From Rotaria sp. Silwood1 (Eukaryota > Rotifera > Eurotatoria > Philodinida > Philodinidae): a stretch of 64,000 nucleotides of DNA. A program made the position numbers and the translations under genes. Each line of letters starts with the position of its first letter. The first letter of the stretch is position 1. This document shows positions 23,527-36,500 of the stretch, piece after piece. The stretch is taken from positions 5,537,126 to 5,601,125 of the forward strand of contig CAJNOP010000001.1 in NCBI GenBank assembly GCA_905250075.1, given 5' to 3'. Under the pieces are notes generated by a model that worked only from the letters and a program-made list of their open reading frames with translations, ran no database searches and was not told where the DNA came from.

Positions 23527-24533
23527 AAAACAAAATACATTATCTTACAAATATTAGATTTATGAAATTTATTATTATGACTTCGGGGATATGGTTATTT
23601 AAGGGAGATGGGAATCTCAATGTTAGTTTGGGGGGAAAAGGAAATTATATATTACAAAAAAAAAAAATTATTCAATTGTAATAAACAAATGTAGACGTTT
23701 GAAAAAACACAGATGACAAGCTATCAGTGAAATCTAAATATGAAAAATGATAAAGATAATTTTATATTAGACCTAAATAATTTCGAAATATCTATGTCAA
23801 TTTATGTAGAAATAGATCAAACAATTCTTTTTACATATAAAGTACAGTGTCTTATGGTAATATAGATATTACATATGATGGGTTAAGAAAGAATAAATGA
23901 TGAATGTCTTTATTCCGACTAGTCTTATTTATTGCAAGCCTCTAATGGAAGGGAATAATGTAAATTTTGTATTTGGAAATTCAACTCTTTTTGATTATCA
24001 TAGTTTAAAATTATTTTCTTGTGCATCTTTAGGATTTTGTAAAAACTTCATCGATATTAATTGAAATTGAAGTTTGAAGAAATTATAGATATTAAACTTG
24101 TCGCTTGTTTCTTGTTATTAATTTTAGTATTTCAATAAATTCTAGAACATTGAAAAGTATGATATGAAAAATCGCAGAGATGGCCATTGAAATGATTTTT
24201 TAAGTATCTTTATATAATAATAATATATCTTGTATTTTACTTTCTATGTTCAATAAAAAATTTTAAAACTTACTCCACTCTAATTTTTGTTTTAACATTT
24301 AAGATTTCATCAATCATAAGACATAAAGAAGGAGAATTTGTAATATATAATCTTTTCGAATAGAAATTCTACTCTATCAACAATCAACATGAATAAAAAT
24401 ATTTTTCGTTTGTTTTTTATTATTGTAATTATAAATGAATTATTTTTCTTTAGAGAATGATTCAATAAACAAAAACAAAGATATATTCACATTAGAGAAA
24501 GAGTAAAATAATTCCTAAACTAACATAATTGAT
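23527..24533. other. Convergent intergenic region
   Basis: Lies between the 3' ends of PIGB (+) and the LURP-related gene (-). TTCAATAAAAAAT near 24249 could be a poly(A) signal. A purine patch, GGGAGATGGGAATC, with GGGGGGAAAAGG lies at about 23603-23641. No gene recognised. Confidence 0.5.
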
Positions 24534-25261
24534 TTAATCATGAACTACTTCATCAACAACAATAGCTAAAGCTAATATAAATGGTACATCTTGATCTTGT
24601 TCTATTTTAATACCATATTTATCACCAATTGCAAAGAATTTCTTTGAAATAGTAGCAACAATTTTATGATCTCTTTTTATTGTAAATTCACGTGAAACAA
24701 AATCACCTTCAATTTTAAGCTCACCATATTTTGAGTTAATTTTAAATTTTGTGCCACCAAAAAGATTTATTTTGCGTCTAAAATCGATATATTGCCTGTG
24801 AAAATCTTAATTTAAGTATAAACTTACTTTACATCAGCTATAACATCATCATTTTGACGAATTTCATATTTAGCTAAACCAAGTGGATTAAGAATATGTT
24901 TAACTAAATTATAAAAAAAGTCAATAAATAATCAGATCAATTTTATTATAGTTTTTACTTGAATAATATTCTTTTTGACCAGAAATATCAGTTAATTGAA
25001 GATGTTTACCAAGACTGATTTTTTTAAAACCAATCTTAATAAACAAACAAAATAAAAATTTTAAGAATAAATACAGAATTTTACTTTATAAACAGATTGA
25101 CCTTCATCATCTTTAACTGTATACGATGTACCAAGTGTGAAAACTTTTTGTTGAAGCTCATATTTAGTTGCAGTTTTTATTTTGTTTGATAGAAAAAATC
25201 CAGAGACGTTAACAAATACTATTAATTGTAAGATAATTAATTGTAAAACAAAACGACCCAT
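24534..25261 (-). CDS. Secreted or anchored LURP-one-related (Tubby-like fold) protein
   Basis: Four exons on the minus strand (25261-25085, 25034-24959, 24903-24828, 24777-24534) join to about 190 residues. The chain shows the repeated beta-strand pattern of the LURP-one-related family, whose fold resembles the Tubby C-terminal domain: KVFTLGTSYTVKDDEGQSVY, KISLGKHLQLTDISGQ, LGLAKYEIRQNDDVIADV, KFKINSKYGELKIEGDFVSR, REFTIKRDHKIVATISKK, and a final hydrophobic helix DVPFILALAIVVDEVV. Human phospholipid scramblases share this fold. Unusually for the family, the N-terminus MGRFVLQLIILQLIVFVNVSG is a convincing signal peptide or anchor, so the protein should enter the secretory path. The MGRF start at 25261 is the only ATG in frame there. 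Biochemical role is unknown. Confidence 0.85.
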
Positions 25262-25831
25262 GATAAAATATATTGTCAAGTTCTAGTTATACGATGTTTG
25301 AAATAGTAATTGTTATTCGCTAAGATAAATCAATAAATTTCGACGTGTTCAACGAATACTGATATAAATCGAATCAATTCTCTCGATGAAAACGAAAAGC
25401 GAGAAAATTTATTTCGACTATAATGCGCATCACTAGTCATGTATTCCTATTACTATCTATGTGTACGTCGGAAATTATCAGCAAGAACAAAGAAGAAAGA
25501 TATCACAAATACATTTATTTCAAGGCATCATTTTCTTGCTTCATGTATGAAAAATAAAGACAGATATGTATTCTTTATACTATCACATAGACGAATGTCT
25601 CCGATTTATCAAGCAATACGCCATTCAGTTCATGATCAAACAGCTTACAGTTAATAAATGCATAATGTCAAGTTTGTTAAGTTCAATAAAACAAGAAAGT
25701 CGAATAAATTCATTTTTTGAAATGTGCACGAGATAAAAGAATTTATATTCTATCAATGTCAAACTAATACTATATATATTCATAGCGCGAATGGTAAAAA
25801 CAGATACACAAAACAGAAAAAAAAAGGAAAT
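25262..25831. other. Intergenic region between two minus-strand genes
   Basis: About 570 bp: promoter side of the LURP-related gene and 3' side of the PACT-domain gene. A small frame at 25439-25654 has normal-looking composition but no recognisable family and no splice context, so I do not call it. Confidence 0.45.
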
Positions 25832-28341
25832 CTATTTATGATCAGCTAATTTTTGTGCCCATTTTTTGACAAGCCAACGCATACGAATCATAGCAATAAC
25901 AACTTGAACATAACATCGAAAACGAAATCGATAATCAACAAGACGTCGATGATATGGTTGTTTACGTATAAATTTCATTTTATCATAATTATATGTATAA
26001 GGATAAGAATTTGATTTTGTATCACCAGTTAAACGTCGAATTTCATTTAATGCATAAGTTTCTGTATCTTCATAACCAGTTAATAAAACAAGTAAATAAC
26101 GTTTTTGATATACTAAAGCTTTTCGATGATTTTCACAACGCATATATTTAACATAAAATTTATTTGATATTGGTTGATTTTGTATTTGTTTTAATTGTTC
26201 AAATTTAATTTTTAAATAATTTAATTGTTCTTTTGTTTGTTCAAGTTCATTAATTAATAAACGACGATCTTCAGAGAAAAATTTTCCTAATGCATCACGT
26301 TGATAATTACGCATATCATGAATTTCTTGTTCAAGTTGAACAAAATTTGGATGTTGACGAATTTGTATTAAACGACGTTCTTGTTCACAACGAAATATAT
26401 CAGCAAGACATTTTATTAATTTATTACTTGTTTCATTTGCATTCATATTAGCAATAAGTGAACGAAGAGATGAATTTTCTTCATGTAATTTTTGTAATGA
26501 ACGTATAGAATCTTCTGTTGCACTAATATTAATACCATTTAATCGTAATGAAAGAAGTTCACTTAAGGATAATACATGTACACCTGATAAAAAAAGAAAT
26601 CACATGAATTTTTGTATTAATTAAGAAACTTGTATAGATACATGTATAGTATCATCTGTAGTGTAGAAATATTGAAATAATTTTGAAAAAACTTATTTGT
26701 AGATTCTTACGATATTGATTGAAAGTAAAAATTTTAAAAACTCGTGGTTATTGTTAACTATATATCTCGCTTTAACTCTTACTGCTATGCATTGGCGATG
26801 TATGTTCTATTATATTCTATTTATTCAAACTTAGTAAAATTGCTCCATCTAAGATTTACAAGGATTTCTAAACTTCGATGTTTTTAGTTATGATCCAAAA
26901 TTGAGTTTACCCAATTTTATCTAGCAGTTCATTGTGTTGTTAAAGCAAGAAGTAATGTCAGTTTTGTCGATTTTCTTTTTTACTAATAAGGAAATTGATA
27001 AATATAATACTTAGTGTTTCAGTTCATCTTTTGATCAAAACTGTAATAACATTATGAACAATACCGATGATTAGTCTGAATTGTAATCCTTTAACTGGAA
27101 TTATGGTTTTTCATGCTAGTGAACCTCTGAAGTTAAATTGATAACTATAAAATTTTTTAAATGTTTGCCTACCTTGAATTATTGAATTATATAATCGACT
27201 TTATTTAAGAAAATTATACAAAAATCAAAAATATTGTAAATTCAGCATTCTAAAAAAGAATATCTTTATTTTATCCTTAATTTTCAGAATATTCTATTAA
27301 CTCTGAGATCTCGACAAGAACAATATTTCAGATTGATATTTGTTTATTTTCATTGTATAATTACAAATCGATTTTCTTAATCTTCTCTAGTTGTACTAAA
27401 TAGATGAGTTCAAAAATGAAATGTCAACTATAAAGTGCTTCTTGTATATTGAAACAAAATCAAACAAAATTATATTCTGTTTGTCTTAATCGATTTTCGT
27501 GCCGACAAACTATTTGATAGATACAAATAAATGATAATATGGCTTTGTCTTTATTTGTTCGAAATACAAAGAGAATATTAAAGTTCATCTAGTGTACTTT
27601 AATACACTATTAAATGACTATGAGTGCAATATACATATGTACATAAAATATGCATACATACATGTACATATATATATATATATGTATCATTTGAAAGGTT
27701 TCATCATTTGTGTTTTTCTTTGTGAGCATAGTTCAGTTAGAATTATACACATCATGATGCAATCAAAACTCAAGAATTAATAATTTACTAAAAATAAATT
27801 TATTTTCATGAAACTTTCTTTTACCTTCAGTATGTAATTTATTGACAAGTCGTTTAAGTTCATCACTATCAGTTGATTGTTGTAATAAGAATTGTCGACG
27901 TTCATCTTCATTACGATCAAATTCTTGAGCAAGACGTACTTGTTCACGAACTTTTTCACCAATACTATGATCAAGACCAAGACTATTTGAACTTAAATTA
28001 TGTAATTGTTGTTGCTGTTGTTCGAATAAACGAGCTCGATATTCAGAAAATTGAAATTCATATTCACGTTTCAATTGTATTCTGATTTCTAAATAAACAA
28101 GACAAATAAAAATTTTTCTTTTTCTTTTTTAATTTATGTAGTCTATTAATTATTTACCTGTTATTTTCTCTTTAAGTTCATGATCATAATGAAGACGCAT
28201 GCGGTCTAATTCAAGTTCATGTTCAAATTGTAAGGTTTCATAACGTAATTTCCAATCGATTGGTGTTGTTCGCGGTGATATAGACATCCGTGCTGTTGCT
28301 GTTTCAAGTTCAGGCATTTGTTGTCGACGTGGTGAAGTCAT
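25832..28341 (-). CDS. Short PACT-domain centrosomal protein (pericentrin/AKAP9-like)
   Basis: Three exons on the minus strand (28341-28158, 28088-27825, 26583-25832) join to about 399 residues. The C-terminus is a clear PACT domain, the pericentrin-AKAP450 centrosome-targeting module: YMRCENHRKALVYQKRYLLV, LTGYEDTE, a lost-and-regained basic stretch, then RFRCYVQVVIAMIRMRWLVK and KW. This block anchors pericentrin-type scaffolds to centrioles and basal bodies and contains the calmodulin-binding helix. Upstream is almost continuous coiled coil (FEHELELDRMRLHYDHEL, REQVRLAQEFDRNEDE, LEQEIHDMRNYQRD). Pericentrin and AKAP9 exceed 3000 residues, so this is a minimal version with only a few hundred residues of coil. 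The start at 28341 has no upstream ATG in frame. Intron 2 (1241 bp) holds no recognised gene. The homology comes from the PACT motif only. Confidence 0.88.
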
Positions 28342-28876
28342 TTGAGACAGAAATTTTTTTCTAATGTAAAATGAAAAGAAACTATTGGTTGCCTTGACAT
28401 TTCATGTTGGCTCATCATAGTGTACACCTACTTTTGTTCTGTTAAAATTTAATGTGGTTTTTTTATCCTATTTTCTTTTCTCAGTTGTGTGTTTGCGTTC
28501 TTTCAACCAGCAAGCACGACCATCATATTATATTTTCTTTTACATAGTCATTCTTTTTTTTTCTCTCTCTCTTTTTTGATTGCTTGACTGGTTCTTTCTT
28601 ATTTTTCCTGTTGCCGAGAAGAATCTGCATGACAACAAAAGACAAAATAAAAGAAATTCATTCTAGTTGTCAGATTTGAGGCGATGTGAAAGGGCATAAA
28701 TTTAACAGAAAAAAAAAAGTGATTGACAAGCATAAAAGCACATACTCGTTTTAACTCCTATTATAATATTTGCATGTTCAATTTAAACGAAGGAAGAGTT
28801 ATGATTTCCAGTTGCCTTTTAATACTGACATTTTTTTCTAATAAACGTCGACAAAACGTCAATAACAATAATCAAG
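28342..28876. promoter_or_regulatory. Shared divergent promoter region
   Basis: A 535-bp space between the start of the PACT gene (-) and the Tctex1 light chain (+), so both promoters must lie here or overlap. It contains pyrimidine runs (TTTTTTTTTCTCTCTCTCTT near 28555) but no motif I can name. Co-regulation of two microtubule-related genes is possible, not shown. Confidence 0.5.
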
Positions 28877-29452
28877 ATGGAGTCAAAACGTTTAACAACT
28901 CGTTCTATGCTTCAACGTGTTGTAAATCTAACAAAACATGCTCATGATTTTCAATCATCTGTAAATGTAGCAATTCCATCTTGGTATAATTATTCTTTTC
29001 GTCGAGGAAGTGTCAATTTTAATCAAGCTCAAGGATTGAATCCCATTGCTATTAATCAAAATCTACAAACATCAAGATATGCTTTTGGTCCTTATCGAAA
29101 ATTTGATTTTTCACGTGCACAAAAAATTCTTCAATTTGAACTTAATCGTCGATGTGCTGCTATATCAAAATTAATGCAATATAATCCAAAGTTATGTCGA
29201 GAACTTGCTCAAGATTTATCACAAAAATTACGTCGTCTTACTAAACCTGATATACTAAATAGCACTCGATATAAAATTATCGTACTCGTTACTATTGTAC
29301 AAACAGTACCGGATAGACAACGACATCAATCATTGACTATTGTATCAAGATGTTTATGGAATCATGAAACTGATGGATCAATCACACTACATGCACCATT
29401 AGGATACGATATGCTTGCTATTGCAACTGTTTTTGCAGTTTATACAGACTAA
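28877..29452 (+). CDS. Tctex1-type dynein light chain domain protein
   Basis: A single-exon frame of 191 residues. The last 120 residues form a Tctex-1/DYNLT domain: KFDFSRAQKILQFEL (first helix), LCRELAQDLSQKLRRL (second helix), then the beta-strands YKIIVLVTIVQT, SRCLWNHETDGSITLHA, and AIATVFAVYTD. The SRCLWD-type word is the best marker of the family. The N-terminal 70 residues are a basic extension, as in the TCTEX1D/DYNLT4-5 subgroup found in axonemal dynein and IFT-dynein assemblies. Those light chains dimerise and link dynein intermediate chains to cargo. The ATG follows AATAATCAAG and lies 535 bp from the divergent PACT gene. Precise paralogue is uncertain. Confidence 0.88.
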   Translation: MESKRLTTRSMLQRVVNLTKHAHDFQSSVNVAIPSWYNYSFRRGSVNFNQAQGLNPIAINQNLQTSRYAFGPYRKFDFSRAQKILQFELNRRCAAISKLMQYNPKLCRELAQDLSQKLRRLTKPDILNSTRYKIIVLVTIVQTVPDRQRHQSLTIVSRCLWNHETDGSITLHAPLGYDMLAIATVFAVYTD

Positions 29453-30558
29453 TATAAAAAAAAAGAAAATTTTTCTTTTCTGATTAAAGACAAAATATAT
29501 CTAAATATTAAGGGTAATTTGTTAATCAAATCTTGGCAAAAGCAACTTTTTGAATTAGAAAGCATAGTCTCACCAAATCTTCAACTTTCTGCCAACTATT
29601 TTTATAGTTCGATGGTAAATTTGAACAAACAACAGATTTTGAAACGCTATTTACCTTTCTCAAATATGAATAAGCAAATCTCGAAGGAAGAACGGCCTAG
29701 TAGCAGGTCATCCATTCTCAGAGAAATCAGGTCATGGTAAATTTCACTGTTTACCCTCCCAGTCACCATTTCTAGAACAGCGACGATGAAAGCACTTTTT
29801 GCAAGAGTTTTCGAAGTTTTCGCCGAGTTTTTCATCGCTCGCACCTCTAAAAAATATCAACAATCCTTGGACAAGACTATTATGCAGTTTGAAAAGTTTA
29901 AATATTAAGAAACAGCAAAAAAACAACTAGATATAATATGAAAAACATATGGTATGACAGTGCAGATGAAATCAATTTCATATAAATCATTTTTTATATG
30001 AATAACGAAGTTTTTTTTTTGCTGTTGATAATCAATAACGAATGACATACAGTTTTTCTCATTGAAATATACAACAATGTTGATCATACATAAATCATAT
30101 TACGGTCAAGATCCAATACAAATATTATTCTTTCTCATCCTGAGCCAAATTTGATTTATGATTAGTTATAGAATGTATCGTTTGAATACACTTTTTTTTT
30201 TTTATTCTTTTATTCAGATTTTATTTTCAATCTTAAATTTATTTTTCTATTTTTTATGTCAATATAATTAATCATTTTTTATGGATCAGATAGAATAAAA
30301 AAGAAATAGTCATTGGCTTTTTTAGATGCTTGCTTGCTTGTAATTCACGAATGTCTTTAGTCTTTATTTATTTCTGTTTTCTTTTATTTCTTGCTCTCTT
30401 TCGTTTTTTTTTCACAGAATATAACGAACATCTGGCGCAATCGTTACAACTTGTCGTTGGTATCGGCTGCAAAGAATAAAAAAAAGAGCAAAAAAAAACG
30501 AAGTAATAACGATAAAAAAATACTATTATTTAGACGATTGGATTCTATATACTTAACA
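29453..30558. other. Intergenic region upstream of RASEF
   Basis: Contains copy 3 of the relic repeat (29765-29870, minus orientation) and further degraded sequence next to it. CTTTCG..TTTTTTTTCACAG at 30397-30417 looks like a strong acceptor for a RASEF 5'-UTR exon or a trans-splice site. An in-frame ATG-bearing extension from 30391 encodes a Lys-rich stretch not typical of RASEF, so I start the gene at 30559. Confidence 0.5.
29765..29870 (-). repeat. Relic dispersed repeat, copy 3
   Basis: Read on the minus strand it gives CCAAGGATTGTTGATATTTTTTAG then AGGTGCGAGCGATG and AAAAGTGCTTTCATCGTCG, matching copies 1 and 2. It sits 3' of the Tctex1 gene, not within an intron I can define. Confidence 0.6.
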
Positions 30559-33500
30559 ATGAATGATATTGATGATATCAATGAAATCTTTCGAATAGTC
30601 GATTCAGATGGAAGTGGTTATCTTAATAAAGAAAAACTTCAACATATATGTCCACATTTATCTCCATCTGAAATTGAAATCATATTCAATGATCTTGATA
30701 CAGATCATGATAATCGTATAAGTTTAAAAGAATTTACAAATGGCTTTAAAGAACTGATTAAACCAAATGATAATAATTGTTTATTACGTAAGAAAAAATT
30801 AACTAATTATGACAGTACTATTGATAAAGATGAAGAAGATTTAACAACGAATATAGCACAAGTACAAATCAATGAAGTATTCAATAATCTATCATGGTAT
30901 GAAAAAAATATAATCATTTTAGGACGATTTATTGACTATAGCGATTATATATAGTATATTTTAATAAGGAGAAACTTTCTCATGAAGATAAGTTGTGACC
31001 AAGGTGTATATCGATATATTTACATAATAAAATATAAAAAAAAAAATGTTCTGCAGACTATTGGAGGTCGAATTAACACTTGCTATGTATCAGTAACCGT
31101 TTTTCGTTCTTTTACTTTTAGGACAATTAACCTTAAATAAGCTCACCTGAGCGAAAAGAAAAAAAGCCGAAATAATGTCGACTAGCTAAAAGAGTATCGA
31201 ATTGTTTGCGTAAACATAATTGTGTACGGAGTTATGTACATTTACTGTAAGAGAAGAAGAAGAGAGAAGGAGAAGGAGAAGAAAGAAACGAAGAAGAAGA
31301 AGAAGAACAACAAGGCGAAAAACGAGTAGACAGAAAAATAATCGTAACGACATAGACAAACGATCCGTGTTTTATTCCCATCACAAACTACAGTTTTTCT
31401 TTTTAAATATTAACAATTTCGATTGTTCAAAATTGTATGATGGATGTAATCGATGCTAATGGCATTAGTGAAAATATCTTTTCTAAGTAAGTAAACGAGG
31501 CAAATGTTTTTCTTGATTGAATAGATACTCTAAAGTAAGAAAGAAAAAACAAGAAGAAAATAAGGCACCATTTGGTCCTAGTTGCAAGAAGAGAAAATAA
31601 GTACTTGTTCGAGATTTGTAATAAAGTCAGTCAAATAAATAATCGACAAACTTAACATATACTTTAAATAGACTTTCGAAAAGGGAAAGAAAAAAAAAAA
31701 CATGACATTAATCGATGAGATTAGTAAACAAAAGATATTATCATTAAATAATTTTCTTCAACAAAGAAATTTATCTATTCAAATGATTGGTACTTTTGAT
31801 TTGTAAGTTGTTATTTATCAAATATAAATCGAATTTTATTTGTTTATTTAGTCAAGAACAAATTTATGATTTTTATGAAACATTACGAAATGGATCGAGT
31901 GAATCCATAGAACAATTTCAATCAATTCTTGAAGTATTTGTTTGTGATATAATCAAATATCGTAAAGAAATTAGACGATTAGAAGATTCTTATAAACGGT
32001 AATTAATCAAATAGAATATTTCTAATAAACTATTTTAAATAAATGTATAGAGAAAAAGAAATGAATGAAAAATATTTAAGACGTATTGAAGAAGATCAAG
32101 AACGTGAAATGCATCAATTAGAAACAAAAATTCGTAAAGAAGTAAATTTTTATCAATGTTTTTTATATTTTTGTATAATATACAAAAGAAAAATTTTTCT
32201 CAATAGGAACAACAGAAGTTTGAATCTGAACGCGAATTAATTCAACAACGTACATCAAAAAAAATAGCTGAGCTACAAGCAAATCTTCAACGTTTACAAG
32301 CTGTATATTCATGTTTTTAGTTTTGTATCGTAAAAAGAAAAATAATGTCTTTGGTTTTTTTCGTTTCTTTAGATTGAAAAATGTTATCTTGATCGTCAAT
32401 CAAATGAAGATTCATCGATAGTATTATTACGCGAAGAAATTTCTAAATTAACACAAGAAAATCAAACACTTAATACATCATTAAATGATTCATTGACTAC
32501 AATTGCAATATTAAAAAGTGATTTACAATCTTTAAAAACTCAATTAAATGAACATCAAACAATGCTTTTACAGTATGAAGATATTCTCTCGCAGACAAAA
32601 CTAAATAGTTAAAGAAATTAAACTATATATATTGCTCATTTGTACATCCATACCCAAGAGTGTTTTGAGATCACTAAGCTTGGAGGAGATAGATACTTGT
32701 TGCATAGATCAATGAACAAGAAAATTGTTAAATTTCACTGGAAAAAAGCAAAAGTTGCTCACGTCCGAAGATATTCAACCCATTCGAAACGCGCCTACGG
32801 ACACTCCCTAAGTACCTCAAAATACTTGACAATTATCGATTTAATTTTATTGTTGTTTATATTTATTTTTTTTTTTCACAATTTTCTTTAAAACAGACAA
32901 TCATAACTGAGTTTAGAAGCAATGATAGGAAAGTCGAAGTGTACATTAAACACAATTATCAATTAATTTTGATTATAATTCAATAAAACAGAAAAGTTAC
33001 GATAGATTACAGTATTCAGATTTTGAATATAAAATCAATAGATGATGTTTTCTCTAAAGTTGAACTATAGCAAGTACTCAAACTTAGACGATGAGTTAAT
33101 CCTGACATAAAAATTCTTTAGGAAAAAACTTTAGATTTAGTCTCCAAAAATATCCATTTTTATGTGATCGCTCGATGACGATACAAATAGAGATACGTAG
33201 TTTATTTTTTTATTTTTTAATTTAATTTTGTCTGTAGGAGATTAAATTGTAATATAAAATAAATATTTTATTTAGAGAAAAACAAGTATCATCAAATAAT
33301 TATCATGAAAAAGAATCATTACAATCAAATGTTCGCCAACTTGTGTATTAAAAAAAAAATAACTAATAATGATTTGAAATTTTATTCATTGATTGTTTTT
33401 ATAGAGAAGTTAATAAAAAACTTCGTGATGAAAATGACGCTTTACGTGCTGTAATCGAATCAAATAAAGCCAATGTTTCTTCTTGTGATGTTCGTATTTC

Positions 33501-36500
33501 ATTAAAATATTTTGTAAAAAAAAAAAAAAAAAAAACGATTTTCTTTGTCATTATTATAGCTTTCTTTAGTATCAAAAAGATCAATGTCTCGAAGTGGATC
33601 AATTCTTGAAAATTATTGGAATAATCATCATCCAAAACTTGAATGGTATGTTCATATCATAAAATTTATCTATCAGAAAATGGTTTTTCTTTTTGAGTAC
33701 CATTAATTATGAGAATTATTCATAAATGTCGATGTTCGAATGTACTATAATTTTTATAGAACAAAAAACGATAAATATTTTATGTACATCAAGTTTGCTA
33801 CTACTATTTAAGTCATTACAGTCGATGATTTCGAATGACTTTTAGATTAGTTTTTAATCATATTATCATGGGTTACAAATTAAGGATCCGAATAGACTAA
33901 GCTGGACATATCGAACATTAACCCATGGTTTTTTTTTCCTTCAAAAATAAATCTACCCATGCACTGTCTGTCTGATAAAAAATTTCCCAAAGCTAGTTTG
34001 ACTTATTATTCTGGTTAAGTTTATTTATCAGCATTAATATTCTTTTATTATGCAAATTTAACGACAGTTTGTTTGCAAAAGAAAAGAATAACCAGACAGA
34101 AATATTTTATTGAATAAAAACAAAATTTTTCAAGGTGAATAGACAAACAAATTGGTATTAGCAATTTGCCAAAAAACAAATGCTGACGTGTCAAAACAAG
34201 AACGATATATTTCAGTAGACGAACTAAACTAATGAAATACTTAAGTCAATTAAATATGTTAGTCTCGTACCAGCATGTTAACATTTTATTTAGTCGGTAG
34301 ACTATAATTGTTGAAGTTTTGTCTGCTTTTTCTTTGTTTTCTGTCCTATATTTACTCGCTCTTCGTTCGCATAAATGTTTAAATCAAAGAAAGGATCACA
34401 CAAGATTTTGTGTTTCAACTATTTTTAATTCTATTCTTAGGCTGTCATTAATCTAGGGGTCGAACCTTGTAACCTCTTTAGAAAGAAAAACATCTGACTT
34501 TCAGCCATTTTTTTCCGATAAAAAGTCGGTTACTGGAATATATAAATAATCGATTTTAATTGATCAAACTTTATTAATCGATCATAGTTTAATGAAATTT
34601 TACTATAAAGTTGAAAATTCATTAGAAGCTCTATTATAAATATCTCGAATTTTTGATATATGTTTCATAGCTTGGATTAGTTGTACAAAAACTTGAAAAT
34701 TCAGTGCTAAAACTGGAAAACAAAACCACACTATCAGTTTGAAAGACAATTAGATCAACAATTTTTAAACTGTAGTAATGTCACAAACTGAGAAATTTCA
34801 TAAAGATCAAAGACGAAAGAATTTCTTGATATTTATTAAATTCTTATTTATATAAATTAGTTCATCATCATCATATGTATCAACAGCTCAACAACAAGCT
34901 CATCTTGGAAGACTTGATTCATTCGATGTCGAATCAACTGATGAACTAGGTATTAATGGAAACAAATCTTCATCTAAATTCAAATTAGATGTTGCTGATA
35001 TTTCATCACAAAAAAATTTACCAGCAACAACAAGTTTATTTTCTTCTGATAATGCTCATAGAAACAATACTATGAATGGTTTGTTTTTGCATGTGAATAT
35101 GGGATCGAAAAATATCTCTATGATTCATTGGGAAAGCCGAAAGCCTTCTTTTATTCTTCAAGCTTTAGCCTCATTAAAGTTCTTCATATATACATATATA
35201 TATATTAATCATGATAATCAATCAATGGTTTCTTTTGTTTTTCTATTTGATTTAAATAGATAGCGGTTTGTCATTAACAACTGTACGTGATGCAACTGAA
35301 CTTGAATCAGATCGTGATGTAAAATCTAATAAACAAATATTAAAAAATTCCAAACCATATCGATCGATGCCAATGAAACGAAATAATGATGATACTGATT
35401 CTGATGATGTTTTTGATGAGGTATAAGTGACTGTTGATTTCTATGGAGAAAAAAAAAACAAACTCTTGAATTTTAATAGAAATCAATGGATCGTAATAAT
35501 CCCAAACGATGGTCTCAACAACGATCATCAAAACGAACATCTGTTAATGGACATTCATCATCAAAAAATCTCATCAATCAATCATTACCAATGAATCCTA
35601 TATCTACAAAAAAGCATAGTGAATCAACAGTAAATGATATCCAAAACGAGCAAACCAACTCGAATCATCCATTTGAGTAAGTAAATGAAATTCTTTGACT
35701 GTTTTTCGTTATCTCTTTTTTGTAAAACACAACCTTATGGAAGTGTTAAAGTATACAGAGTATTTCATAAGTTCTGGATCTCAATGAAAGTTAATTTATA
35801 TGTCAACAAAGAATAATTTCTACATAACTCTATTTAGATGAGTTTCAAGTACTTTGGATGATATTTTAAATGATATAGAACCTGACAGCGTTATCTGTTT
35901 TAATAATAGTAATATTAATAGAAGAAACATGATAATTGAAATCTCGAAAAATCAATTAGTATTTTTTAAGAAGTTTTAATAATCTATGAATTCATCGTAT
36001 GTAACATAACATAATTATAGAAAAACGATACGTTACACCTAGGACGTGGATGTGACTATTATCTGTACTCACATTCTAATTATCATATTTCTTCTATTTA
36101 TATCACCTTTATTAAAAGAGATGATGACATCGGATTATATGTCATTTAAAATATCGTCCTAAATACTCAAAGCTCATAGAGATCTGATTGGGTTGGAATA
36201 ACTCTTTGTTTTCAAATAAACTAATTTTCGTCGAGATCCAAAACTTATGAAATATCCTTTAAAAGGAAGAAACCTGGAATCTTCCTTCCACAAACGTGAC
36301 AAACGTTGTTGATATACAATCATAAGAGTTTTGTTTTTATTTAGTCGTATGTATAAAGTCGTTTTTTGTGGTGATGCTGCTGTTGGTAAAAGTACCTTAA
36401 TAATGCGTTTATGTAAAGGAAAGTTTGTTTCAAATATAAATTCTACATTGGGTGTTGATTTTCAAAATAAACAACTTGAATTAGATTCAAAACGTATTGC

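Noticed and set aside
25439-25654. 71-codon plus-strand frame with fairly balanced composition
   Set aside because: It lies in the promoter region of a minus-strand gene and has no recognisable domain or neighbouring exons.
29519-29740. 73-codon plus-strand frame after the Tctex1 gene
   Set aside because: It overlaps the relic repeat copy 3 and adjoining degraded sequence on the wrong strand relative to the repeat's frame; treated as repeat debris.
30391-30558. N-terminal extension of RASEF from an upstream ATG
   Set aside because: The extension is a Lys-rich stretch unlike RASEF, and TTTTTTTTCACAG at 30405-30417 inside it looks like a splice acceptor; the EF-hand domain starts right after the ATG at 30559.
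31220-31459. Arg/Lys-rich 79-codon frame
   Set aside because: It translates the GAA/GGA simple-sequence tract in RASEF intron 1 and has no homology or splice support.
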